Position numbers and translations under genes: made by a program
NCBI RefSeq assembly: GCF_001310225.1
Contig: NZ_CP012898.1
Span: forward strand, 2,480,001-2,544,000
DNA length: 64,000 nt
Source of the DNA: Pseudalgibacter alginicilyticus
GTDB lineage: Bacteria; Bacteroidota; Bacteroidia; Flavobacteriales; Flavobacteriaceae
Direction: 5' to 3'
Shown: one piece after another, positions 33,696 to 43,137 of the stretch
How the letters are laid out: every line of letters begins with the position of its first letter
Position numbering within the stretch: position 1 is the stretch's first letter
Notes under the pieces: generated by a model
Database searches by the model: none
Told to the model about the DNA's origin: nothing
The model's input: only the letters and a program-made list of their open reading frames with translations

Positions 33696-35681
33696 ATGAA
33701 AGCACCATTAATAGTATCACTTTTACTGATTACAATTGTAAATGCTCAAAATAAACCAGTTGCAAAAGATAGCTTAGGAGGCACTTTAGATGAAATTATT
33801 ATTATTGCCGCTAAAAAAAAGAAAATAGAAACAGATATGAAAATGGCTATTTCTGTAGATGAATTTTTAGCAGCTTCCGAAAATATAAGTTTTATTAAAC
33901 GTGGTGCTTATGCGTGGGAACCATTACTCAATAATATGAGTACAGAACGCTCTATCATGACTATTGACGGTATGCATATTTTTGGTGCTTGTACCGATAA
34001 AATGGATCCTATAACATCCTATGTTGAAAGTAATAATCTTTCAGAAATTGTTATAAAATCAGGCCAAGAAGGTAGTTTACACGGAGCAACTCTTGCAGGA
34101 AGTATTGACTTAAAAAGAAAAAGTACGGCTTTTGGACTTTCAAAAAAATGGAATGGTGCCTATCAAACAGGTTTTGAGTTTAATAACAGTCAAATTTTCA
34201 ATCTGGGAAATCTGTCATATTCAAGTAGTAAATTTGTAGCAGATGGTAGTATATCATATCGAAAAGCTGAAAATTATTCTGACGGAAATAATAACAAAAT
34301 AAACCATTCGCAGTACAATAAATTCAACACATCATTCGGAATTGCGTTTAAAACAAGCTATTTATCTTCTGTAAGAGTTGATGCTATTTTTGATAAAGCA
34401 ACAGATGTTGGATATCCAGCACTTCCTATGGATTTATCCTTATCAAGAGCCCTTATAACATCAGCAGCTTATAAACAATTTTTTGAAAATGGACTTGTAA
34501 GGGTTTGGGACACTAAATTATATTTCAATGCGGTTGAACATTATATGGATGATACCACGCGCCCTGAAAACTTAGTACATATGGATATGCCAGGCTGGAG
34601 TACAACATACGGATTACTATCCAAAGTGAACTTGAAAAAAGAAAACTATGCTTCTGAAATACAGCTAAATATTTACGATAATTTATCTATTGCAGAAATG
34701 CGGATGTATCCTCAAGACAGAAGCGAACGTACTATGTTTGCTTACAGTTGGCCATGGGTTACTACTCGCTATGCTGGACTTTCAATAAGTAATAGCTGGG
34801 ATATGTCTAAAATAAGTCAGTTAAACTTTGGAGGCACTGTAGGTTTAAATTACAATTATTCAAAATATGCTGAATTTAATTGGATTTTTCATCCAGGATC
34901 CCCTCAAGAAAAAACAAGATTTTTACCAAATCTGCATGCTAACTATCAATTAAAAACGAGGGGTTTCAATTTTTCTTTTGGTGGTGGCTATGGGCATAGA
35001 GCACCTTCTGTTTCTGAAGGTTACGGCTATTATATATACAATAGTTTTGACCGTTACGATTATGTTGGCAACCCCAATTTAAAAAATGAAATTTCTTATG
35101 AAACAAATGCCAGTGCGGGCTTTAAAAATAAAAAAGTAAACATTCAAGCCAAAGTAAATTATTTCTATATCCAAAATTACATTATTGGAAGAATATTAAG
35201 CGCTGGGAGCCCAATGAATTATCAATCTGTTGGTGTAAAGGGGTATACGTCATTGGATAGTGCTACATTGTTTAACTTTTCACTGAATGCAAATTATAAT
35301 ATTTCAGAAAAGTTTCACTGGAGAGGCACACTTACTTACGCTAAAGGGTTAGATGATAACAAAAATAATTTGCCATTTATCCGTCCTTTAAGTTATCAAA
35401 CCTCATGGCATTATTCATATCAAAAATTTGGATTTCAAACATCACTAAATGGCGATTTTAAACAAGACAATTACAGCCCAGAATATGGTGAAGATGGAAC
35501 ACCTTCCTATACCAATTGGAATGTTTCTGCAGATTACACATTTAATATCAAAAATAAAAAAACTGTACTTCAAATTGGTGTAGAGAATGTACTTAATGAG
35601 TTCTACAGCACCTATGCAGACTGGGGAAACATTCCAAGAATGGGTCGTAATATTTTTACGTCTTTAAAAATAAATTTTTAA
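33696..35681 (+). CDS. TonB-dependent outer-membrane copper receptor
   Basis: 661 residues. Signal peptide ends VNAQ. A plug domain (LNNMSTERSIMTIDGMHIFG, NNLSEIVIKSGQEG) precedes a 22-stranded barrel ending in the aromatic-rich strand IFTSLKINF. Two motifs that bind copper in the receptor OprC are found: CxxxM (C99-TDK-M103) in the plug and HxM (H282-Y-M284, in VEHYMDDTT) in the barrel. There is no N-terminal carboxypeptidase-regulatory domain, so it is not a SusC-type glycan porin. It is likely to import copper, powered by TonB, together with the MbnP and MbnH-like products. Confidence 0.88.
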   Translation: MKAPLIVSLLLITIVNAQNKPVAKDSLGGTLDEIIIIAAKKKKIETDMKMAISVDEFLAASENISFIKRGAYAWEPLLNNMSTERSIMTIDGMHIFGACTDKMDPITSYVESNNLSEIVIKSGQEGSLHGATLAGSIDLKRKSTAFGLSKKWNGAYQTGFEFNNSQIFNLGNLSYSSSKFVADGSISYRKAENYSDGNNNKINHSQYNKFNTSFGIAFKTSYLSSVRVDAIFDKATDVGYPALPMDLSLSRALITSAAYKQFFENGLVRVWDTKLYFNAVEHYMDDTTRPENLVHMDMPGWSTTYGLLSKVNLKKENYASEIQLNIYDNLSIAEMRMYPQDRSERTMFAYSWPWVTTRYAGLSISNSWDMSKISQLNFGGTVGLNYNYSKYAEFNWIFHPGSPQEKTRFLPNLHANYQLKTRGFNFSFGGGYGHRAPSVSEGYGYYIYNSFDRYDYVGNPNLKNEISYETNASAGFKNKKVNIQAKVNYFYIQNYIIGRILSAGSPMNYQSVGVKGYTSLDSATLFNFSLNANYNISEKFHWRGTLTYAKGLDDNKNNLPFIRPLSYQTSWHYSYQKFGFQTSLNGDFKQDNYSPEYGEDGTPSYTNWNVSADYTFNIKNKKTVLQIGVENVLNEFYSTYADWGNIPRMGRNIFTSLKINF

Positions 35682-35716
35682 ACATTAACAACAAATAAAC
35701 AATAAAAACAAAATCA

Positions 35717-36574
35717 ATGAAAAACTTAAAGAAATATCTTTTATTATTAATTACCACATTAGTAATTATATCCTGTAGTAATGATGACATGCCTGTTGCA
35801 AATAATGTAATATTAGAATTTAACAACACATTTAATGGCACTACGATTGTTCTTGGTAATGCAACATCTACTTCAGCTACAGTCAATACATCTGTAGAAG
35901 GACAAATACATCATTTTGAAGAATTAAAATATGTAATAACTAACATTCGTCTTATAAAAGCAGATGGAATTGAAATTCCTTATAATGTAAATAATTTGGA
36001 TAATGGCGCAACCGTTGTTAACCAATCAAAAGCAGAAACATTAAAGTATGTTTTAAGTAACATTCCTACCGATGAATATAGTACTATAAAATTTGGATTA
36101 GGTGTAAAATCTGATTTAAACACATTAGACCAAGTAAGTTTTCCTAATTTTTATGCTACAGCAGGAGCAAATGATACCCAAATGCATTGGGAATGGGGTA
36201 CAGGATATCGTTTTACAAAGATTGAAGGTTTTTATGGAGTTGAAAACAATCAATTATCTTTCCATTCTGGTAGTACAGTTGAAGGAACTGAAGGTGACGA
36301 AAACACGTACGTGCCAGGTTTTGATGCTTATAGAGATATTACATTAAACCTTCCTACGAATGCTATTGTAGGCAACCATGCTCCTACTATAAAAATTGAA
36401 GCTGATTTTGATGCTTTATTAAGCGGAAAAAGCAATACCATAATATTAGAAGCTGATAATGCAACACCAAGCATTCACACATCTGTAACAATGTCTAAGT
36501 TTGTGGATAACTTAGGTGGCAATGGTACTACTGATATTACTGGAATGTTCTCAATTACAGCAGTAGAAAACTAA
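35717..36574 (+). CDS. mbnP: MbnP-like copper-binding lipoprotein
   Basis: 285 residues, lipobox IISCSND (Cys20). The domain matches the MbnP/CorA-like family: LEFNNTFNGTTI, HHFEELKYVITNIRLIKADG, and the diagnostic MHWEWGTGYRFTKIEGFYG. In the methanotroph homologues a Trp in this protein is oxidised to kynurenine by a partner di-heme enzyme, which creates a copper site. The Trp-rich MHWEWG block could be that target, but which Trp is modified is an inference. The partner gene is next in line. Confidence 0.85.
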   Translation: MKNLKKYLLLLITTLVIISCSNDDMPVANNVILEFNNTFNGTTIVLGNATSTSATVNTSVEGQIHHFEELKYVITNIRLIKADGIEIPYNVNNLDNGATVVNQSKAETLKYVLSNIPTDEYSTIKFGLGVKSDLNTLDQVSFPNFYATAGANDTQMHWEWGTGYRFTKIEGFYGVENNQLSFHSGSTVEGTEGDENTYVPGFDAYRDITLNLPTNAIVGNHAPTIKIEADFDALLSGKSNTIILEADNATPSIHTSVTMSKFVDNLGGNGTTDITGMFSITAVEN

Positions 36575-36590
36575 ATTAAAAAACTTCATG

Positions 36591-36621
36591 AGTCGGCTTA
36601 ACATACAAAACCAAGCCGACT
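36591..36621 (+). terminator. Hairpin between mbnP-like and mbnH-like genes
   Basis: AGTCGGCTT / AAGCCGACT with a 13-base loop. A weak T tail suggests partial termination or mRNA stabilisation rather than a full stop. Confidence 0.5.
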
Positions 36622-36656
36622 TATATAATTATTTCATCGAATAATTCTATTTCAAA

Positions 36657-37676
36657 ATGGCAAACTTAATAAGGAACCTATGTATAGCCCTGTTGCTGCT
36701 ATCTTGCAGTAATGAGAATACTGAATTTGTTTCTTATACCAATCCAGAAATAACACTTAATATTCCTATAGATTTTCCTGAATTAAACAATTCAGTACGC
36801 ACCAACCCTCCAACAAAATATGGCGTTGAATTAGGTGAAAAATTATTTTTTGAAAAAAAACTAAGTGCAAACAATACTATTTCTTGCTCAAGCTGTCATA
36901 TTCAAGCAAATGCATTTGCAGACCATCATGCAAAAAGTATTGGAATTGAAGGACGAATTGGTCTTAGAAATGCTCCTCCTATTCAAAATTTAGCATTTAT
37001 GCAAGTTTATAATTGGGACGGAAATAAACGTCAGTTAGAAAATCAACCGTTAGTACCCATAATAACACATGAAGAAATGGATTCTTCAATATTAGAAGTT
37101 ATCAATAAACTTGAAAAAGATGAATCATACATTGACTTGTTTAATAAAGCGTTTAACGGAGAAGGTATTACAGCTGGGGGTATATATAATAGCATGGCAC
37201 AATACGAATACACACTAATTTCGGCCAATAGCAAATACGATAAAGTAAAACGAAATGAAGGTGAAAGTTTTACCCAAGAAGAAGCACAAGGCTATCAAAT
37301 TTTTCAAGATAAATGTATAAGTTGTCACAGTACAGAACTATTCACCGATCAAAGTTTTAGAAACATTGGATTCCCTTTAAACCCTGATAATGAAGAAGCA
37401 GGACGCGCCAGAGTCACAGGATTAGTTGAAGACTATATGAGTTTTCGGGTACCTACATTACGAAACATTGAGTTTACTGCTCCCTATGGAAGTTTTGGTC
37501 AGTTTGCTACCCTAAAAGAGGTTTTAGATTATTTTGATTATGGAGTCTTAGATTCCGATAATCTTGACCCTTTTCTTAAAGAAAATGATAATAAAATTAC
37601 ACTTACAGAAACGGAAAAAGCCCACCTAATTTCCTTTATGAAAACATTAAGTGATACTGAATTTGTAGATAAATAA
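36657..37676 (+). CDS. mbnH: MbnH-like di-heme cytochrome c peroxidase
   Basis: 339 residues, lipobox LLSCSNE (Cys17). Two CxxCH heme sites (SCSSCHIQA and KCISCHSTE) in the MauG/CcpA fold, with the LGEKLFFEKKLSANN and RNAPPIQNLAF motifs. The usual PYMHDGRF segment reads APYGSFGQF here, so the Met/His of this loop are lost, while the FATLKEVLDYFDYG part remains. It likely oxidises its MbnP partner as in known MbnP/MbnH pairs, not H2O2 detoxification. Hemes are attached in the periplasm by a system outside the window. Confidence 0.85.
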   Translation: MANLIRNLCIALLLLSCSNENTEFVSYTNPEITLNIPIDFPELNNSVRTNPPTKYGVELGEKLFFEKKLSANNTISCSSCHIQANAFADHHAKSIGIEGRIGLRNAPPIQNLAFMQVYNWDGNKRQLENQPLVPIITHEEMDSSILEVINKLEKDESYIDLFNKAFNGEGITAGGIYNSMAQYEYTLISANSKYDKVKRNEGESFTQEEAQGYQIFQDKCISCHSTELFTDQSFRNIGFPLNPDNEEAGRARVTGLVEDYMSFRVPTLRNIEFTAPYGSFGQFATLKEVLDYFDYGVLDSDNLDPFLKENDNKITLTETEKAHLISFMKTLSDTEFVDK

Positions 37677-37692
37677 TCTTCTCCTATAAAGA

Positions 37693-38766
37693 TTAAAATA
37701 ATTTCAATTGCCCATTTTTAAAAGGCTCATGCAAGTCCACATTTAATTTGGGTATTTTCTTATTTTTAAAATACCTATTATGAGCTAATCTGGCTAAGGT
37801 ATCGATTTGATCTGCAATTTTGCCTTCACCACGCATGCGAGTACCAAAACGCGAATCATTTAATGTTCCACCATGGCAACTTTCTATTTGGTGTAATACT
37901 TTAGCTGCTCTATCTGGCATTCTTTTATGTATCCAATCTGTAAATATAGCACCAATAGCACCATTAAGCCTTACAATGGTATACGCTATAGATACTGCAC
38001 CATGTTCGGATACAGCTTTTGCTAAAGGTAATATTTCATGGCTATTTATGGATGGAATAATCGGTGCCAACATAACATTAACAGGAATACCGTTTTCACT
38101 CAAAACTCTAACTGTTTCAAGTCGTTTTTTTATAGTGGTAGTTCTAGGTTCTAAAATACGCCTGGTTTCTTCAGATAATGTGGTTATAGAAATATTTACA
38201 CAAATTAAATTATCTACAACCAACTTTTTCAATATATCTAAATCACGTAAAATCAACGCATTTTTTGTAATAATTGATACTGGGTGCTTGTATTTTAAAA
38301 AAACCTCTAAACACTTTCGAGTTATTTCAAATTGCTTTTCTGCAGGCTGGTAGCAATCGGTATTTCCAGACATAACAATAGGGCAAGCTTTCCAGGTTTT
38401 TTTCTTTAATAAAGCTTCTAAAAGCTTAGGTGCTTCTTTTTTCACCATAATCCGTCGCTCAAAATCTAAGCCTGCACTATAGCCCCAAAATTCATGACTA
38501 TTTCTAGCATAACAATAAACACAACCATGTTCACAACCTTGATATGCATTCATAGAATAGCTCATACCAATATCTGGACTCTCTACTTTATTGACAATTG
38601 TTTTTGGAAACACTTCTAAATAAAGTGTTTTGTTTTTATCGCTTACTTCCCCTTCTTTTTTACAAAATTCAAGAAAATCATCTCGCATTTCATGACTTAA
38701 TTCGAAAAAACGATTGGGTACATGTTGTTGCGCACCTCTTCCTTTTATGGTAGATTTTGGGTTCAT
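37693..38766 (-). CDS. Radical SAM protein, PA0069/SplB-like family
   Basis: 357 residues. The CxxxCxxC iron-sulfur motif (CEHGCVYCYARN) is present, preceded by YSMNAYQG. The family resembles spore photoproduct lyase-related proteins (SPL) but is common in non-sporulating bacteria, with unknown reaction. Conserved features ISITTLSEETRRILEPRT and SNGIPVNVMLAPIIPSIN support the assignment. It converges with the copper operon. Confidence 0.88.
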   Translation of the reverse strand: MNPKSTIKGRGAQQHVPNRFFELSHEMRDDFLEFCKKEGEVSDKNKTLYLEVFPKTIVNKVESPDIGMSYSMNAYQGCEHGCVYCYARNSHEFWGYSAGLDFERRIMVKKEAPKLLEALLKKKTWKACPIVMSGNTDCYQPAEKQFEITRKCLEVFLKYKHPVSIITKNALILRDLDILKKLVVDNLICVNISITTLSEETRRILEPRTTTIKKRLETVRVLSENGIPVNVMLAPIIPSINSHEILPLAKAVSEHGAVSIAYTIVRLNGAIGAIFTDWIHKRMPDRAAKVLHQIESCHGGTLNDSRFGTRMRGEGKIADQIDTLARLAHNRYFKNKKIPKLNVDLHEPFKNGQLKLF

Positions 38767-39146
38767 TATAATAAAAAAATAGATTGTTATTTTAAGTTGC
38801 TCTTTAAAATTACTACTTATATGTTTTAATAAATGTTAAAGCAAGAATAGGTTATTAACAAATATGTATCTCTTAAAGTGATATAAAGATTACTTGATAA
38901 AAACAGAATTAAAGTAATTAATTACGAAACTTTTAATAAAAATATAATAACAAATGTATTAGTAAAAAAACACTAATCGTTTCTATAATGTTATCTAACG
39001 AAGACCAGTTAGTCTTCAGGGAAAAAATTATATAAGTCTTTTAATTTTTTATAAGTTAGTTTGACCTCATTTCGAAAGCAACCTTATCGTTTACAGATAT
39101 TTATATATAATAAAAACATATTTATTAATCCATAAACAACTTTATC
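38767..39146. other. Intergenic region
   Basis: No gene. A short inverted repeat GAAGAC / GTCTTC lies at 39000-39017. The promoters of the divergent radical SAM and PNGase F-like genes must be here, but I find no consensus -7 box. Confidence 0.4.
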
Positions 39147-41636
39147 ATGATGAAAAAATTACTCCAAAATTTAATGTCAACGATTTTATTCGTTTCAACA
39201 ACTGTAGCTTTTGGCCAAGCAAGCTTTAATTTCATAAATAAACCTGCAGAATTTCATCCTGATGGAACTTTAGCTGCCACTGAGCCAATGGTTTTTGAAT
39301 TTAGCAATGTACCCAATGATGCAGACAACCTTATAAGTTTAAGATTTTACTTATATCCAAACGGCCTTTCTACTATAGATACGGCTGGTAATCCAATTGA
39401 TGATGGTGTAAACTGGACAGGAGGTGATGATAAAATGAATTTGCTTATGGGACTATTAAATGATGCCGATGTAAATAATGGATTTTACAAAACTGAAACG
39501 GTAGATAATGGAGATGGGACATTTACAAAAACATATACCGTTTTTAATGTTTCCAATGATGGTACTAATGATACTTATAAAAATGGAGGAATTGTGGATG
39601 GCGCACATTATGCTCCTATAATAAGAGTCATTCATGCTAATGGACAACCGAGATATAATAATTCGGGACAATTAGGAATGGGGAATGGCAATAACCCGCT
39701 TATCGTTGATCAAGCAACTTTAGATCAAAGTCCAGATATTATAGCAACTCATTTTGCCTTTTCATATTATCCACCAGAAGAAAATGACACTACTGGTAAT
39801 GGTGAATTTCCACATATTACAGCTAACGCTTCCATTGATTTAGTTGGAAGTGGAGGAGACATAGAATATCAAATCTTAACATTTAACCCTGTATCAAAAC
39901 AAGCCACAAATGCCGATCCATTTACGGTATCTGCTACGTCCAGTTCAGGACTCACAGATATAACCTATAGTGTTGAATCAGGACCGGCAACCATCAATGG
40001 CAATATAGTAACTTTGACTGGTACTGTTGGCACTGTAACCTTAAAAGCAGCACAAGCAGGAAATGAAAATTATTACCCTGCACAGACTTTTTTACAATTT
40101 GAGGTTATAGATCTTAGCACTTTTTCACCTATTGTTTCAACACGACTTACAGAAGATTACCCAATAGAAATGCCTGCATTTTATGCCTACCCTATTTATG
40201 TAACATCTGAGATAGAAGAAGCTGATTTTATTACGATAAATAGTATAGAGATTACAGTAGATGGCACAGCAATTCCAGTAGTTAGTGAAAACAACTTACA
40301 CTACGCACTATGGACTCCAGATACTTATGGATCACATATAATAAATATAACTGCTTACGGTTCTAATGGCGTAAATACCACTATAACAAAAACTATTGAA
40401 GTTACCGATGTTATAGCCACACAAAATGTGCAAACAATTAAAGACGCAATAATAGAAATTAATAGCACAATTCGTCAATGGCATTATGGAACCTATACAA
40501 TGCCACAACACATAGGAAGTTACGACCAAATTATTGGAAATTTACTGGTTGAATGCCCTTCTATCTCAGGAGGATGTGATGATTGGGATCGTAGAGCTTT
40601 TATTGATGTTATGGGACCTGATGGCAACTGGATTCAAATTATTCGCTATATAACTCCATATGGAGTAGGGTGTAATCATACTATTGATTTAACAGACTAT
40701 GCAAGTCTGCTTCAAGGTGAAGTAGAATTTAGAATGTATATTGATACCTGGGGAACTGGAGGTTGGCAAATATCCTTAGACTTTGATTTTCACCAAGGCA
40801 CACCTCAATATCTATATTCTAATGTAGATGAATTATGGGACGGATCATGGGATTTAGGTAATCCTAATGACCTTCAACCTGTTCCTATTGCAAACTATAC
40901 ATATAATAATAATGTATTGAGTTCTCACCTACGTTTATCTACTACTGGACATGGTTGGGGAAGTAATAATTCTCAAAATGCTGCTGAATTTTATAATGCC
41001 ACCAATTATATTGATGTAGATGGAGTACTAAATTACACTCAAAACTTGTGGAACAACTGCGACCCTAACCCAGATAATTGTACTGGACAACGAGGCACAT
41101 GGTATCATAGCAGAGCTGGATGGTGTCCTGGTGCTATTGCTCATCCAGATATTGTTGATATGACCTCTCACATTGTCAATGGTACTGTTGATTTTAGTTA
41201 TCGATTTGATCCAACTTATATTGACTTTTGCCATCCTAATAACCCTGAATGTATCACAGGTGTTACTTGTTCCGATTGTAATGATGCTTACAAAGCACAG
41301 TATTATATTGATGCACAACTTATTAACTTTAGCAACACACCATTAATACAAGGAACATTAGACATTGAAGAAATCAATAATGTAGCAGATTACAAATTAC
41401 AAGCATACCCAAACCCTTCCAATGGAATCTTTAAAATATCAACTTCAGCAACTATTGGTAAATCAGTAATGCAAATAGTCACTATTTCTGGAGAAGTTTT
41501 AAAAACTTATTATTTTGATTCCGCTGAAGAATTAAACAACTATACATTCAATTTATCTTCTATAGCTAAAGGCCTATATTTTGTATCTATAGAAAATAAT
41601 GCAGGACAAGGTAATTTAAAGCTTATAATGAAATAA
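39147..41636 (+). CDS. Secreted PNGase F-like protein (T9SS cargo)
   Basis: 829 residues. Signal peptide ends AFGQ. A spondin/Ig-like N-terminal half (FHPDGTLAATEPMVFEFS) is followed by an Ig-like stretch. The C-terminal catalytic-type region (about 440-755) resembles peptide-N-glycosidase F: CDDWDRRAFIDVMGPDG, FRMYIDTWGTGGWQISLD, RLSTTGHGWGSNN, NAAEFYNATNYI and RAGWCPGAIAHP. PNGase F removes N-glycans from glycoproteins. A type A sorting tail closes the protein (AYPNPSNGIF, IAKGLYFVSIE). It may attack host or algal glycoproteins. Individual catalytic residues were not verified. Confidence 0.85.
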   Translation: MMKKLLQNLMSTILFVSTTVAFGQASFNFINKPAEFHPDGTLAATEPMVFEFSNVPNDADNLISLRFYLYPNGLSTIDTAGNPIDDGVNWTGGDDKMNLLMGLLNDADVNNGFYKTETVDNGDGTFTKTYTVFNVSNDGTNDTYKNGGIVDGAHYAPIIRVIHANGQPRYNNSGQLGMGNGNNPLIVDQATLDQSPDIIATHFAFSYYPPEENDTTGNGEFPHITANASIDLVGSGGDIEYQILTFNPVSKQATNADPFTVSATSSSGLTDITYSVESGPATINGNIVTLTGTVGTVTLKAAQAGNENYYPAQTFLQFEVIDLSTFSPIVSTRLTEDYPIEMPAFYAYPIYVTSEIEEADFITINSIEITVDGTAIPVVSENNLHYALWTPDTYGSHIINITAYGSNGVNTTITKTIEVTDVIATQNVQTIKDAIIEINSTIRQWHYGTYTMPQHIGSYDQIIGNLLVECPSISGGCDDWDRRAFIDVMGPDGNWIQIIRYITPYGVGCNHTIDLTDYASLLQGEVEFRMYIDTWGTGGWQISLDFDFHQGTPQYLYSNVDELWDGSWDLGNPNDLQPVPIANYTYNNNVLSSHLRLSTTGHGWGSNNSQNAAEFYNATNYIDVDGVLNYTQNLWNNCDPNPDNCTGQRGTWYHSRAGWCPGAIAHPDIVDMTSHIVNGTVDFSYRFDPTYIDFCHPNNPECITGVTCSDCNDAYKAQYYIDAQLINFSNTPLIQGTLDIEEINNVADYKLQAYPNPSNGIFKISTSATIGKSVMQIVTISGEVLKTYYFDSAEELNNYTFNLSSIAKGLYFVSIENNAGQGNLKLIMK

Positions 41637-41655
41637 GTTATTAAAATTCTATCAC

Positions 41656-41727
41656 TTTTAGATTCATCCAATTCCTAAACACCTGTAATATATAAACTAC
41701 AACTAAGTGAATCGGATGAATCTAAAA
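41656..41727. repeat. 14-base inverted repeat
   Basis: TTTTAGATTCATCC (41656-41669) and GGATGAATCTAAAA (41714-41727) are perfect inverted arms 44 bases apart, between two T9SS cargo genes. Without a following T tract it is not an ordinary terminator. Confidence 0.5.
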
Positions 41728-41865
41728 ATGAAAACTTTACCTATACATTTATAAATTATTAAAAATTGTTGTTTAGATAAGTACAGCTGTTATTCGTCTA
41801 AAAAACAATTATATAACATTATTTTACCCTAACTTAATTTCATTAATCCATTAAATATATTACAT

Positions 41866-42936
41866 ATGAAAACAAAAATTACTTTTTTAAAAACAATGCT
41901 TTTTATTCTTGCTATTATGGCAAGTATAAATTTACAAGCACAAGATTCTGAAGCCCTTCTACATTTACAATTTGAAAACAATTTAAATGCAGGAGGAAGC
42001 GGCAATTACACTGTTCAAGTTCACGACCCAAATAATTATGGTAGCGTGGTAAAGTATGGTAGTAATTCTAAAGAAGGGAGCTACTGTTTAGACTGGAGCT
42101 TATTTGATGTTGCTTCAACACCGCCAAGTCCTGATTATTATTTTGTAAACAATAATGATCCAGTTGATATTCGTACTACTACTAACTCAAGTATTGATGG
42201 TAGTGAAGCTCGTACAGTTACAGCTTGGGTATTATTAAACTCTAATCCTACAAATAAACCAACATTAGCGATATTGAATTTAGGAAATCCTGCTGCTTCA
42301 GCAAGTATTGATCCTTATGGCAGATGTACTTTTCAAATAAATGTTAACCCAGAAAACCTTGTGTTAGGATTAGCAGGTGGTGCGGTTAATTATAATTTTT
42401 CATCAGCTACAATAGTAGATGATTCATGGCATCACGTGGCATATACCTATCCTTCTGATGGAACATTAGCAGATGTTAAAATGTATGTAGATGGTGTTCA
42501 GGTAACTACAGATGGTGGGGGTGACAATAGTAGTATGAAAATTAATACAACTGAGGATTTAATTTATATAGGTTCTAAAGGTGATTATAAACTTAAATGG
42601 TGGTGGGGCGGTGCCATGGACGATGTTAGACTTTATGATTTTGAACTTTCAGGATCACAAATAGCATCAGTTTACAATGGCGCTTATCTAAACATAAATG
42701 ATGTAGCTTTTGGAGAAAATGAACTTAAAGCATACCCAAATGCAGTAGAAGACTTTTTACATCTCGAAACTTTAAATAATGACTCATTAGAAGTTAATAT
42801 ATTTGATTTAACAGGTAAAATGGTTACACGAACTGGCGGAAACACTATAAACATGAGTAATTTAAACTCTGGGTTATATATTGTTAAAGTTAGAGAAGGT
42901 AATAAAGTAGCTAACTTGAAAATTGTTAAAAAGTAA
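41866..42936 (+). CDS. Secreted LamG-domain protein (T9SS cargo)
   Basis: 356 residues. Signal peptide ends INLQAQ. A LamG/concanavalin-like jelly roll covers about 28-270 (LLHLQFENNLNAGGSG, RTVTAWVLLNS, DDSWHHVAYTYPSDGTLADV, YVDGVQVTTDG, GAMDDVRLYDFELSGSQI), a fold that binds carbohydrates or proteins. The last 75 residues are a T9SS sorting domain (AYPNAVEDFLHLE, LNSGLYIVKVREGNKV). No catalytic domain seen. Confidence 0.88.
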   Translation: MKTKITFLKTMLFILAIMASINLQAQDSEALLHLQFENNLNAGGSGNYTVQVHDPNNYGSVVKYGSNSKEGSYCLDWSLFDVASTPPSPDYYFVNNNDPVDIRTTTNSSIDGSEARTVTAWVLLNSNPTNKPTLAILNLGNPAASASIDPYGRCTFQINVNPENLVLGLAGGAVNYNFSSATIVDDSWHHVAYTYPSDGTLADVKMYVDGVQVTTDGGGDNSSMKINTTEDLIYIGSKGDYKLKWWWGGAMDDVRLYDFELSGSQIASVYNGAYLNINDVAFGENELKAYPNAVEDFLHLETLNNDSLEVNIFDLTGKMVTRTGGNTINMSNLNSGLYIVKVREGNKVANLKIVKK

Positions 42937-42960
42937 ATAAACTTAAATTTAAGTAACTAA

Positions 42961-43000
42961 AAATAATATCCTGTTATATGCATATAACAGGATATTATTT
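42961..43000. terminator. Bidirectional terminator, 40-base perfect palindrome
   Basis: Two 20-base arms meet without a loop (centre TATATG/CATATA, outer AAATAATATCC). A/T runs at both edges allow it to serve the LamG gene and the convergent enoyl-CoA hydratase gene. Confidence 0.8.
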
Positions 43001-43137
43001 TATAATTCAAAACAACTAAATTAAGCAGATAGGCTCAACAAAAACTTTGTAAAGATTTCTATAAAAAGAGAATATTTAATTTCTTTTAATATTGTTAAAA
43101 GACCCCAAAACCATACTCATATTGCACAAAGCCGCAC

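Noticed and set aside
37820-38353. 177-codon plus-strand frame opposite the radical SAM gene
   Set aside because: Long only because the opposite strand is coding; no independent start signal or known motif.
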